From: Hetaerina americana
Taxonomy: Eukaryota; Arthropoda; Insecta; Odonata; Calopterygidae
DNA: 64,000 bases
Assembly: GCA_022747635.1 (NCBI GenBank)
Contig: JAKTNV010000003.1
Location: 29,616,551 to 29,680,550, forward strand
Reading direction: 5' to 3'
The notes beneath the pieces were generated by a model. It was given only the letters and a program-made list of their open reading frames with translations, ran no database searches and was not told the DNA's origin. Made by a program: the position numbers and the translations under genes. Of the stretch, positions 25,001 through 37,200 are shown piece by piece. How positions within the stretch are numbered: the first letter of the stretch is position 1; each line of letters starts with the position of its first letter.

Positions 25001-28000
25001 AAATACTTCCAGAGAATAATCAGAGAGGCCATTGAAATCGTTAAAAGGCCAAAAAATTTTAACAGAGAGGATGGATATCCACTCCACAGTGCGTGGAAAC
25101 GAATAATCCCGCGCAAATATGAGGACGTTCCCTGATTGGCCAAGAAATTTCCCGGTATTGGCGCCGGATTTTTCCTATATAAGACGGGACAACAAGCTTC
25201 TTTTCATCCTTGACCTGAGGACGCCAGCAGGATAGCTGGCGAAACTGTTGTACTTTTAAACGACATACGCGGACGCAGCCCGAAAAATGTGGAAATCACC
25301 TACTCATCGCCGCGGAAACCTTCGAACGAACATTACACATGATTAACTGGGTGTTATGACTGATTCTGGACTTTTATGTATTGGTCCATACTCATATTTG
25401 CCCATAGTCATGCCAAGAAAGGAAACATTGTTTACAAAAGATGTTTAAAAAGATTTAAATAGTGATAGCCAATAATTATTTTGAAACCATTCCTCAAGGA
25501 AGGAATTTAAACTGATAAAAGCAAAAATATGCAAAAATTACTATCATATTTTGGAGATATTTTTGAAGATGTTTGCTGAAGCATTCCGGTCATTCACATG
25601 GGCAACAAATTATGTTGATAAATATACATTAGACATACATGGACTTTTAAAAAGGGTAACATAAGAAATAGTAGTAATGATGAGTACACAGGTATATTTT
25701 TCTAACGAACTTTGTATACTCTCATTGTAATTTCCTAAACCTCATGGGAAGTTACGAAGGATGCCTTCCAATATATTTTCAATAAAATTTTGCAATGGAC
25801 AGACCTGCAGTTCTCAACACTTTAACAGTTTCACTCCAAGACTACTCTCTCCAGGGAGATAATTTTTTCCATGAGCCATTTAAAAGCAGAAAGGCTGATA
25901 AATAAGAGAAACAGCATATGCTCCACAGTTTCCAATTGCCACTTTTTTTTTTAAATTGGCAGCTTTACTTTACTCTTTCAAAACATCTTACGGAACTCTT
26001 GCATAAGTAACATTCTGAATGTTATAGCTTCCGTGTCATCCTCTTTCCATATCAATGCCAGTCCACCATATCTTCCAGCCCAACACCATGTATTACTTCT
26101 CTAATGCTAATAATTGCATCATGAGCAATCTTTCCAAAGCAATCTTGCAATTACTTTTATCCTTCATATAAACAACTACATACATTATATGATTACTCTG
26201 CTGTCATGAAATTATTACTAAATAGAGGTTTAATCAACAAATCTAAGTTTAATAGAATGGAAATCAGATAGAAAAATATTAACAATAGTAAGAACTACAT
26301 CAAGTACACAATATTCAAAATAAAATTAATTGAAACTTCTTTTAAATTTTTAAATAAAAATAAATGCTATCCTTTTATTCATTATGATACAATGCATACC
26401 CATGTGAAACAATGAATTTTTCCAGAGGCTCAAATTTAAGCTGATGGGTGATTTTTTTAAATTGAATTTGGAACAAAAAACATTGAATCATATTCAATTG
26501 ACAATATACCACAAGGAGAGATTTATACTATACTTGCCTTCAACTCAGGATCCTCCACACTGCATTCCGATTCATAAAACTCTATATCAAAGGGTAAGCC
26601 AGTTATCTTGTGTGTACCATTGGGCATTAACAACACAGTGAACTTGAACTGTGCTACATACTCTCCTGAAATAACCATAATGGACACATTATCAGTATCA
26701 ATTTAAGTAGCACAAAAACTTAAGGGATTGAATAAAGGGATCAGGGTTACGATAGAGTTATGAAAAATCCCACAAAGAATATTGCTTAAAGTATAGAAGA
26801 AAAAGTCAAATAAGTGAAAATACAGCAACAGTACAAGGACTGGCCATTCACAAGTCACATGCAAGAAAACAAAGCAGACAAAGTCGGTCTGTTACTATAA
26901 ATGCCGAGGCCATAAAGCTGTATTCAGCATCACAAACATGCGAAGAAATTCCATAAGTTTCGTGGTGATCTCAAACTCTTAGCAAACTTAAGTTTCAACT
27001 TTCATCATTAGTTGGGCACCCTCATCCTATTCTCCTTCCACTATACATAATGCTACTTATGTAAGTAGCTCACCTGATTTTTCATAGATGACTTGGAATG
27101 GGTCAATAAGCTTATGATTGACACATTCAACCACACCCATCTTAGCTTTCTTCTGGTCCTCAAAAACTCTCAAGTTGAAAGGCATGTTACCATACTTGTG
27201 AGTTACCTCACTATAGAAGGCACGTGAGGTTTTAAGCTTCAACATATATGTGTCCTCTGTTTTCTTGTAAATGGTAACCCTTGTATCCATTTCTCTACCC
27301 TGTAAGGAAAATGTACACAAATATTGCAGCTTAATTACATTAATAAAATGACTTTTAGACTTAAGGATATCTCTCGCATATTTCTCTGTAATGCAAGAGA
27401 AAAATGTATGCATGTAAGTAGCTATTTATAATTAAAAAATTACTTTTTTAATAAAGTTGTACGGTGCAGTTCATAGCTGATCACTATATATATGACAGAT
27501 GGTATCTGGATCATGTTTTTAATTTCTACCAACTTCATACCTTTACTTATTTACTACATAAACTTGGAACTTATTGCACAATTGCGGAAAATGAACCCTA
27601 ACCAAGTGGCAAGCCAGTAAACCTTAATTCACACATTCACCATGGTAAATGCCACCACTTTTAACACTGATGACCCTATTGTCAAAATCCAAATTCTACA
27701 TTAAGCCAGTTTCTTAGGAGGCCTTTAAATTATTTCCACAGATACACTTCTAAAAATGTTATCTTTAAAGATGAAAAAAGCAGTTCTTACCACACCCTCG
27801 CCAGTACTGATAAGGACGTCCATAGCATATACTTCATAAGTATTGAAATCAAAGCGCTCGTATTCCTTTTTCTGAGCATCAATAGGATTCTGAATAATTG
27901 TCTTTTCACCATCAATCTTGAACTGCTTTAGTTGGTGACTCAGTATGCCTTCCATTGGTTTGCATTTGTATGCTTCTGATATTTTTTGGACGGCTTCTGT

Positions 28001-31000
28001 GATTGCATAAGCCTGAAAAGAATTTAAAGTTAAAAAGTAGCAGAAAAAAATTTCTAGCATGTTAAAAAAAACTAGCCAAACTGCCCGATCAATTTTCACT
28101 TCATACGCACAAGGTAAATTTTTTCACAAATATTTATTAGGTGATTTTAACTACAACTTAACTAAGAAAACCTGAAATTAGTAAGAGAATGAAGGTTAAC
28201 AGAGTGCAATTGGCACATGGGACTAAAGATTTTTTGAATGAACATGCTAAAAACCATTATACTCCAGATGCCACTACTTAGAATATCAGCGTAATTACTT
28301 ATACATGTACTATTTCTCTGGAAACTGCAGATTTTCCAGCAAACATTTTAAGAAAACTTTTTCAAATTTCCATGGAAAAACTTTTATAATTTCAATGTCT
28401 TTCTCTTTTTGTGCGGATACTCATGCAAATACTTCAATGTGATGTACTCTTTTTTCAATATTAAGCCTGTAACTTTTAACTAACTCTTGTAATTTCAAAT
28501 CAGTCATGGATGAGCGATTACCGCATAACTTTGGATTTACAGGTCACATAAAGAAAAACTATTAAGGCCCAAATAAGATGCATCCCATAATACTGTTAAC
28601 TGAAAGAAATATTACGTCAAAGTATCCACACACAGAGGAGAAAGAAATGAGACTTTTTTTTACAATAATTTTCCATTTTACAAGATACAAGAAATGACAA
28701 AGAATATGAACAACAGAAAGATTCAAAACCTGCAAATATACAAATACATGGGAATTAATACTGAAAAGAACATTTCATAACCAAATACAACACTCAACTG
28801 TATCTTTTTGATTAGAAGTGACCCTGGATCCAAGCTGAATTCCTAAAAACTCATTATTTTGCAAATAAGCTTTTTATAAAGAATTTAGGCAAGCCTGAGT
28901 AACATAGAATATGTCACATTGCAAATTTGCGCTTAGGTTGAGTGGAAAATAATCATAACACTATCAAGGGTAACAATATAAGTACCTTTTTAAAACATGA
29001 AGATATCTTTTAACTTCTACATCCTTTTTATTACCCAAACCAGTAGGAATACGCATACAGTCAGCTGATTACTTATTGTTACCTCTTATAGTGGTAGGAC
29101 CACCTGGGGGCATTTAATATTTCACCCTGCAGGTTAACTATTCTTGAGGAAATTCAACCATTTTTGTGAGCAAGTCAAAGGCAGAAGGATTCGTGGCTGA
29201 GGAATACATTTAATTCTAACCAGTTTCCCAATGCTACCATTATTTTAGCCCAGCAGGGGTGGATATTCTATCTTTGAAGGACTCCTACAAAACATACTTG
29301 ATGAAAATAATGAATGCCATTGGTTCGCATCTCCTCTATTCTCATTGTACTAGTACTACAATTCTACATACAATTCAAATCTTACACTAAGTTTTCTTAT
29401 CATCACCTATCAAACGATTCACTTTCCAATTCATCAGGTAGTTTTGTGAAACTAACCTGATTATTCAATTTCCAACTTTGCACAAAGCGCTGTGGAATCA
29501 CCCCAAATATATGCTACCAAAATTCTCAAGTTGAACAATGATTTTTCAATGAACTATCAGTGAATATGTTCAGTAAATATTGTTAATATATGCAATCTTA
29601 ATATATATATATATATTGTGATTAGTGATAGCGGCTTAAACAACAGATATCCAATTAAAATTAAAACTGGTATTCTTTATAAACCTAAGTCTTACAACAA
29701 TGTCTAACAAGCTAAATAACAAAATAAACTGAAGAATTTTCTCTTAGGTCCAAACTTAAACAGATGGGTGACCTTCCCAAAATAAATTACAGCAAAAAAT
29801 GTCTGTCCGTATTCAGACAGATACAGTATGCATTATATAATTATTACAGTAGCCATGTGCTACACCAGCAGATATCCACTAATGAACATGTTCACTATCA
29901 AAACATCAAAAATTCTCTCAGTTTTCCAGGAAATCTTTTCAGTCCCCCATGACGTCACCAAAGCCCTATGTGTGAATAATTAAGGTACCAGTAATGACAT
30001 GGAAAAATTACTATTATTGTGATTCCAGGGCATAGAATAATACCTTCATGTATGCTACGTAGAAACATATACGACGAAATAAAGACTATACGGTTAACTT
30101 AATCCTAAAAAGAAATTCTCCTGTAATCACAAGTTCTTGACAGTAGAAATTTCGTTTGAGGAACATGGACTTGGCGACTACCTCTCCCTGCATTCAGCAA
30201 GTTTTTAGATGATGCATTCTTCTACCCAAAAAATATTTTCTGCGAGTCAAAGTTTGGTGACGCTCAAAACAAAAGTCACAAATACACAAGTATCACAGTA
30301 AAATGAAGATGTGGAGAAAATAAACAGTTTTGGTCCAAATTTTTACTTGAAGCATGAATCGGTGCATCCATTTTTGTAACCAGAATGCAATTCCTCAAAA
30401 TAGAGCCAAGGGAAAGAAAAAAATAGATAACTAGATACAAATTAGTAGCATCACTCAAATGTATGAATAGGAAATAACAGAGAGCTTTCCTTCATAAAAT
30501 GTGTGACAGATTTCTTCAGAACATCCCTAAATTTCCCATTTTCAATGAGTGAAATTCCCAGTTTTTCAGGTTGGTGGGTGTCCTGCCTCATTTCCAGTGT
30601 TTCCTCACGTAACCTATCCAGAAATCCTTGAAGAAATATTGGGTATTCAGCCAGCAATATTGAATTTTTTAAAAATTGCATAATACAAATTTCAAATTAT
30701 GCCAGAACAAAATAATGAAGTTTTACTACTCTAAAAATCTAAGTCTAAGAAAAAGCAAACATTTTTGGCAGCCAGTTTTTGCCATAGCAATAGGAGGGAG
30801 GATAAAAACTAGAAATAAGTTTCCTAATTTAACGTATTTCTTTAAATTTAAATATGGTGCTCATCACTTGCTTTGGATCCTGCACTTTATAAATTTGCTT
30901 TTAAGTAAAAAATTATGGTAAATTCTCTAATAACCCTCTTGACTCGTTACTTAGAGCTATTGCTCTCCCATGGCATAAAGCTTTTTGCATATAAATTAAT

Positions 31001-34000
31001 GCAAAATACAATTTTACGTAAATACCATGCTGAAAAAAAATAAATTATTCAAGTTTATTACAAAAAAATTATATTGTCATCGTTTAAGGCTCATGGATTA
31101 CATTCACCTTTTCTCTTATCATAGAATGAATTAACCAGGAATGCGAGCTCTAATTCTAAAAGCAAAATAGAATCGAAATAAATAGTTTATTATTTAAGCT
31201 ACACACCAATTCCTTTTTAACTAGAAAGCTGGGTAAAGACATTTGTATTTGCAGATGCTTCATATTTAATCAAATTGACACTAAAAATTATAATTACATA
31301 AACTTCTGCCACGCATTGCTACTTCCTTATTAAGGCGATGCCTTGTACCCAGGGTACAATGCGTTTCCTGTGTTCTACATATCACATTTAGCCTGCTGTT
31401 TTGGACTTAACACTGCTTGAAGACTCGTGGACTTCCTAAATGGTAAACTAGCAGAGGTTTAATTTCCAATTTGCCATTTGCACAAAATAGCAGCGTGAGA
31501 TGGCCTTTCATTGCCTTGTGGCCAGACAATGCATTATCTTCCACTGTCACTCGTGGAAATGTTTGCTTGAACATCTTCTTCCAGAATAGACCGATCTCAT
31601 CACAATTGAAATCTTTTCAAGCCAGTAACCCTCAGATTCTACGAATTATTTTAAATCACTGATGAATTCCTCCACTTTCTTTCACTCAGAACTTGCGGCT
31701 ACACCAAGCCTTACAATGCCAATTCTCCTTGCAAACTTCTAGAAGGATGAATGGCTCCCCTTAAATACTACTTCAGCTTTTGATGATCCTGACATCTTAC
31801 GAAGTCGGTGAAAATCACTTACCCCTTATCACAAATGATATTATTGTTCATCTTATTGCAATTGCTTACCCATGTGAGAAGCAACCTTTCAACAAAGTAT
31901 AGAATAAATGCTTGTGGCATTCTGTTCTTGTCACTCTCTAAGAAGCATTTATCTCCTAACTTTGTCCTTGCTCTTGAATAAAATAAAAATCGCTGATGGT
32001 GACTGATTGTTGATATGCATACTAGATCAGCCCCGCTTGCACCTTGCCACCAATTTTCACCACCATTATTGCTTACTTGCCACAATTATTTTAATTCTTT
32101 TGTGGCTTTCTTCTCGCAGATTTTTTTTGGGGGTCATTTTTAAAACTATGCACAAAATATTATTAAACTTTGCACCAGAGAATGACTAATGGTAAGTCAG
32201 AAACGCAGTTTGGGAAAAAACAGTGATCACTAGCGACAATAAGATGTAAGCCGAACGAGTGCTTAATACAAACTCAAGCAGCAGGCAGGCAATCATTCCA
32301 GGAATTCCCCTTTTCTTGCCACTCATTATTCAAGAAGTCACTCCATATGCGAGTTGATTTTTGGGACCAACAGTTTTGTTTGTAATGCGAATTACTAGCC
32401 ATGCGAAATGCTCCTTAGGCAAGATTACCCTAAACATTGTGTGTAAAAAGTTTTGGAAAAATAATTTTATTTCAGACATCACTAAAATGCCTCAAAATTC
32501 TTCTACGTGCATCCATTGAGCATCAACACACTTTTGCCAGCGGCTTTTCCACAACTTGAAGGTTCCCTAAGAGGCAGATTCCTGAAGGTCCTTAAGGGTA
32601 TGCATGCAAGCTTAATTGTTGGCACTCAGGGTCCCATGGTGGTCCTTTGAGGGAGGATTTCTTTTTTTTGATTAGGAAATAGTCTGCTGGTGCCAAGTCA
32701 GAACTGTAAGGGGGTTGGGGAATCATCACATTGCTGTTTCAGAAGGCCTTCGCAAGCAAACACACTGCTCTTGGTTGTCCTTCAAGACCCTTGAGATGAG
32801 TTTAGCTCAGGTGTTTGGTATCTTGCGCATATTTTCTGTGATAATGGTGGGCACTGTCATCTTACCAATACCAATACGATCTACGATCATGCGTACACTT
32901 CACTGATGGTCTGAATTCAGCTCTTCATGCACATGTCAGGAAAAATTTGCAAACCAATACTTTTTACACAAACCTTGTATTTTATCTCTCATTAAATATT
33001 TAACATAATGATCACTCTAATAAAATTTTTCTTTCAGTAATGCTTTTCAACCTTTTAATTTTGTAATTGAGGAAATTTTTAGGGTAAGTACTCATGGGTG
33101 ACCTTTAATAAAAGTTTTTTTTAAATCACCATTTCTTTGTCAAATCAAATAATTGAAAATAATTTTAATGTATGATTGTTCAGATCTTTTCCATAATGTT
33201 CATCCTTTTGGAAAAGAAGTTCATTAAGAAGATGCCACTTTTATTTTCAAAAACAAATTCTAATATTGACTTTAGGAAGGGAGTTACTTAATTTATAGGT
33301 GCCTTAACGACAGGTCATTTACACCTTACCGTGTCTAGCAAACATTATTTCAAGCAAAAAAAGGAAATGAGATGTAGAATATGCTTATACCTTTGATGAT
33401 GCACCCAGCTAATTAGTATTTTCCAATGAAATTTAAGGTTAAACTAAGGTAAGGTACTAGGTACAGACTAAGGCAAAACGTATTACATGAGCCAGAGCAG
33501 GCCAGATTTATTCCAAAACAAGATTACCTAAGATATGACCTTAGGATTATCACTAAGAATAATGTTAAGTTCTCACTAATTTTTTAAATTTGTGTAACGC
33601 CTTGTATTTTTTACACATGTAGTCAGAAGAGAATTGCAGACCAAGTACCATAGTTCTAATTTCTATTCCGTGCAGAGAAAAGAATCAGGGCACATTGCAC
33701 TATCATCAGGTTGGTGATGACAACTTCTCGCTGACCTTATATGATGGAAGACACCCGCGGTGAAACTATGGGCTTTACAGCTAGAAGCTTATTATTTAGG
33801 GCATGGCATGTGCTCCACTCAGCCACCCATAACTCTTTAGCTTAATTCTTAGATCTTGTGCTGCTATGGATTGTGACTGCAAATGCCACATTTTATGCTT
33901 TTTTGCAGCCATATTGGTCACCTCATTTCCTACAATTCCAGCTTGTCCTGGAAATCCACAGGACTAATGTTTTAACATTCCAACATCCTAATTCTAAGAG

Positions 34001-36962
34001 AGTTGACAATCCTGCGCTGTAGGGTTTCAGGGGGAATATCTAGAAATGGATAGCAATGCACTAAATGAATCTGAGAAGATGAGAGAGCATGTGTTACTGC
34101 AATTGATTTTGAAAGGGGCTGGTTTAATTATGAATAGTTCAGCTGTGAAATTGCTTCCAAGGGAATACCAAATAGTGCCGTGATAAGTGGAACTTATTGC
34201 ACACACAGTTCCACCTGCTGATTTTGAACCATCCATATGAATTGCTGAAACATTATTAGTGTGCCAGCTAAGCAAATCATCAAATCTTTGCTGGTACTCC
34301 ACTGCAGTGATTTCCTGAGGCATACACCTGGATTACCCTTGGAGTTTCAACAAAGCTAAATCAGCTTTCAAAATAAAATTAAAACAAATTCTGAGCAGCT
34401 AAATAACCCTTTGACATCCCTGAAACTAATCTAAAAGCTGAGGCTTAAAAGTGATATTAAAACATGGGTGAGAAGTCATAGACAAAAGCTTGGCTTAGCA
34501 TAATTACATAATGACATTTCTTCGAATGCCCAGGGGTAGCTCACGGGATTCCGATTATGAACTCAGGACCATGGTGGTCCTGAATGCCTCTGCCACCCAT
34601 CATATTTCCTTATTGTGTATCAATATTAAACAAGATCTAATGTTAAGACTATGAATACATGAGTTTTAATGCCTTCCTGTAGGAGATTTATAAATTGAAA
34701 CAATATGAATTAAGGAAGGAATGATTCTACTAAAAGACATCCTTGCAACTTGACTTTTTAATTCTGAAATTGTTGCATTGAATTATCAAGCAAATTAAAA
34801 AATAATTTAGGTGTGAGAATTGAATACCAAATAATTATTTCCTCTATTTAAAATTTTCAAAAAATCACTTCAACTAACTCTTTAAGGCAAATAGCTGAAT
34901 TATCTGGGCAAAAACTGCAGACAATAACTAGGTAATATGTAATAAATACAAAATTATGCATGGAATCAAATTGTTTAATAGTACCTTGTGGCTCCTCAAA
35001 TGATGAAAATTATATCAGTTAAACTTAAGTAGGTCAAAATTGTGTTCATACATGTTTACATGAAAATTTTTGTTTTAACCCATATGGTAAACCATTTAGT
35101 AAAATATGGCCAATCCTTAGAAGTTAATGCTGAATTTATTCACAACAAAGATAGTGCGGTGTATTCAATCTAAAGACACTCAATATTAAATGCAGCCTCA
35201 ATTATTACAAGCAATTTGCTACTTTTAATTCAAAAATAGCAGGTTCTAACTCTACCTTCACCAACTTGGAATGAAAAATCAATTGGTAAAATTGAATAAG
35301 TATCTCCATGACGTTATTGAGCACCTTGTCACCCAACTTAAATGAGCAGCAGAAATATTTACTTTTAACTTAGGCTGCCCATACTTCGTAAGCGAGGTTT
35401 TAAGCATATTTTGTGAGTGCCAAGTTAGGGGATCTATACAAAGACTGGGAATATATTTTGCTTCGAATATACTTCCATCCCTATGACACTTTTTTAAATT
35501 TCTTTACATTCATGCTTCTGATAATATTTAAAATGCCAAAAATAGGAAGCTGGTTTCATTTAAATGTACATAAAACCAAAAAAATCCCACTTTAAACGAT
35601 TGTATAAATCTTTGCTTAGCACTTTGCTTGCTCAAAATACTACTACACAATTTAAACACACCAAAGTAGGGCAATCTCAATCATCCAAGGAAAATTATAC
35701 GGACTTCGTCATTAATGACACAGACAAAGTGTGGCACAACTAGAATTTTAGAAGACAAGAGAGGTATTAATATTTTAAATATTTTTTGCATTGAAGTTCT
35801 TAAATACAAACTCTGGAGGCGTGACTTAGAACCTTAGGAAACTTCTTATTCCAACACTTCCATGCAACACCAGGAATTGCCATTCGGGGCAAATGCATTA
35901 ATAGGAGAATATAACTCAAAACAAATACATGACGCAAAATATAAGCAAAATTAGAAAAGTCCGTCTGAGCTATTTAGAAACGGCTTTGAGAGTAAAATGA
36001 AATACTCGGATCAGATTATCTCCGCAGTATCACCTCATCTCCCAGACGGATACAGGATAATAATGCATTAATAAATTCAAATATCTTTTAAGACAAAAAA
36101 ATCACCTCATTTCCAGGTTTCAGGAGCCTAAGGGCAGCTTGAGACGCTAAATGAGCTGCCATGACCACATCAGCTTTGCGTCCTTCTACTTTGTTTGTCT
36201 TAGATGCACCAACAACGATAGTGTGAGCAACTACAGCAATGAAACCATCCACATGTGCTCCGAGGTCTCTACAAATTGTAAGAAAAACCAAATGTTACGA
36301 TATCAGGATCCAACAATTCAAATACACATTCGAATTACAAGGATTAAGATCCTAAGCGGATTTCAACAGCATATTACTTACATTTTAACGACATCTCCGT
36401 TCTTAATAATATAATCAGGTTCATTTACCATGGGCGAAAAGTGACAAATACAATTATTTACTGAAATGCATGTTGGGAAGGCTATACCTGAAAGAAATGC
36501 AAATACATGGATATTTGACAAAACTACAGACCTTGCGTAATTGGACAAAAACATAAACAAAGCAAATATACACTCGGGAATGTACCTTTCTTAAGCTCTT
36601 TTTCTTTCTTAAACACTTTACTTGTCTCATCTACAATCAAAGAATCTCCATGTTCACATATATCTCGAACAGAAGCTCCTTCGATACACCTAGATATAAC
36701 CTGCTTGAGAACCCCTGAAAGTAAAATGGTAATTCCTCACATTTATGATACACATGGCACACGCCAACGCCGGGTAAAATGCTCATCCATATGGCAACAC
36801 CAACAATGTTCATTAATTTTTCGACGACTAAATTAATACATTTCATTACAGCATATTATCTCTCAACTTCTACTAACGATTTACGATATCCCCAGCCATT
36901 TTATACTTGGTAACCACCAAGTCCTCCGCGATCGTTTTTTCCACATCTTCCTTGTCCGCCAT
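22022..36962 (-). CDS. PA2G4: Proliferation-associated protein 2G4 (EBP1) homologue
   Basis: PA2G4/EBP1 has a type-II methionine-aminopeptidase fold without peptidase activity. It binds RNA and ribosomes and regulates growth and translation. Exons (minus strand): 36962-36878, 36714-36586, 36487-36382, 36268-36106, 28012-27791, 27299-27074, 26665-26538 and 22135-22022. They sum to 1,173 bases, 390 residues plus stop (human protein 394). Visible landmarks: the start [40 protein letters not shown] at the exon 2/3 join; [55 protein letters not shown]; and [17 protein letters not shown] six-lysine run at residues 366-371 matches the basic C-terminal RNA/nucleolar-binding tail of the family. All splice sites are GT-AG except intron 7, which starts with GC (AAG|gcaagt). 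Intron 4 (8.1 kb) and intron 7 (4.4 kb) carry transposons. No frame break is seen. Confidence 0.96.
23439..24436 (-). mobile_element. Penelope-like element, 5'-truncated (left arm)
   Basis: The minus-strand frame runs from the end of the reverse-transcriptase domain ([33 protein letters not shown]) into a C-terminal GIY-YIG endonuclease: [20 protein letters not shown], then RMSEHQRA, then the glutamate of [10 protein letters not shown] and the asparagine of NFNRED. It stops at KYEDVP (about 23601). RT plus GIY-YIG is diagnostic of Penelope-like elements. The 3' part holds promoter-like boxes and a ribozyme-like motif (separate entries). The 5' end is fused head-to-head to a second copy at 24429. 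The left end abuts the 16-base duplication aacattacacatgatt (23423-23438). The element lies in PA2G4 intron 7, in the same orientation as the gene. Confidence 0.9.
23492..23521 (-). ncRNA. Hammerhead-ribozyme-like motif (left arm)
   Basis: The mirror copy of the motif in the right arm, with the same core words and the same 6-bp stem. It is transcribed in the PA2G4 sense direction, so it would be present in the PA2G4 pre-mRNA intron. Confidence 0.45.
25134..25183 (+). promoter_or_regulatory. Penelope promoter-like boxes (inverted CCAAT and TATA)
   Basis: Immediately at the end of the reading frame lie GATTGG (25134-25139, an inverted CCAAT box) and, about 37 bases on, TATATAAG (25176-25183). 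They are followed after about 30 bases by the ribozyme-like motif. The spacing fits a Pol II core promoter in the Penelope terminal repeat. The same boxes occur mirrored in the left arm. Confidence 0.5.
25215..25244 (+). ncRNA. Hammerhead-ribozyme-like motif (right arm)
   Basis: CTGAGGA (25215-25221, fitting the CUGANGA core) is followed by one base and a perfect 6-bp stem: GCCAGC 25223-25228 with GCTGGC 25235-25240, loop aggata. GAAA follows at 25241-25244. A possible stem III follows (TGTTGT with ACGACA). Penelope-like elements are known to carry type I hammerhead motifs in their terminal repeats. The extra base before stem II and weak stem I pairing make activity uncertain. Confidence 0.45.
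28013..31270. other. PA2G4 intron 4, left part, nothing recognised
   Basis: AT-rich intron sequence with an (AT)8 microsatellite at 29601-29616. Short open frames (for example 30681-30451 minus) show no family resemblance. Confidence 0.5.
31290..31760 (-). mobile_element. pogo/Tigger-type transposase remnant
   Basis: On the minus strand the decoded pieces are [13 protein letters not shown]…, [21 protein letters not shown] and (after a frame change) [19 protein letters not shown], then [20 protein letters not shown] and [12 protein letters not shown]. The order 'N/C-D-E-x-G-L-F-W-K-K … GHKA…LTLL-CAN…KPLLVYH' is the DDE core of Tigger/jerky-like transposases. Frameshifts show that it is dead. 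It sits in PA2G4 intron 4. Confidence 0.75.
32437..32985 (-). mobile_element. mariner remnant, internally deleted
   Basis: Inverted ends are recognisable: 'tgtgtaaaaagttttgg' near 32439, and reversed 'tgtgtaaaaagtattgg' near 32973. The minus strand between them decodes to a transposase C-terminus with many breaks; the typical end-piece is [20 protein letters not shown], preceded by the DNA for a 'TWHQQTI'-like remnant of the D-L-A-P-x-D-Y segment. At about 550 bp it lacks most of the catalytic domain. Confidence 0.65.
33780..34330 (-). mobile_element. LINE remnant with an RNase H domain
   Basis: A minus-strand frame of 98 codons (34323-34027) includes [16 protein letters not shown], then [15 protein letters not shown] and [14 protein letters not shown]. 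These match the D…E…D layout of the RNase H domain in I/Jockey-type non-LTR elements. The downstream DNA continues with a W-x-P-G-H-x-G-I-x-G-N-E-like segment (here [20 protein letters not shown]). It lies in PA2G4 intron 4 and is broken by stops. Confidence 0.75.
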
Positions 36963-37200
36963 GTCTTCTTCCCACAGCTGATATCACGTGACACAAGAGC
37001 GGGAAAGAGCAGAAAAGTAGCGACAAGAAGCGGCGAAATGAGTAAAAAACTAAACCACGCAATTTGAAACCAAACCTTACGACGTCTCTTGACTAGTAAG
37101 AAAAGTCAAGAAGCAAGTGCTAACGTAAGTCGTTAGCGTCATTCGTTTATCGCTCACGGGAGAAGAGAGGTATTTCATATTATACGTATATAAAGGTTAA
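36963..37200 (-). promoter_or_regulatory. PA2G4 upstream region (inferred promoter)
   Basis: The ATG at 36962 has G at -3 and G at +4 (gacATGGCG). The 200 bases upstream are more GC-rich than the introns and hold no TATA word at a clear position. Placement of the start site is inference only. Confidence 0.3.

Larger units (their letters stand above)
24429..25328 (+). mobile_element. Penelope-like element, 5'-truncated (right arm, inverted)
   Basis: This inverted copy of the left arm has 204 codons (24521-25135) that translate identically to the other copy, including the GIY-YIG motifs and the stop after KYEDVP. Positions mirror the left arm exactly: 24429-25297 pairs with 24307-23439. The copy then runs 31 bases further at its 3' end than the left arm before meeting the second copy of the 16-base target duplication (25329-25344). 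The complete identity of the two translations suggests that both arms arose in the same recent event. Confidence 0.9.

Noticed and set aside
23593..25143. Open frames of 163 and 96 codons antisense to the Penelope endonuclease, repeated in both arms
   Set aside because: They are shadows of the sense GIY-YIG frame. The repetition follows from the inverted copies.
30451..30681. 76-codon minus-strand frame with charged helices in PA2G4 intron 4
   Set aside because: Not recognisable as an exon or a transposon domain. No PA2G4 residues are missing between the neighbouring exons.
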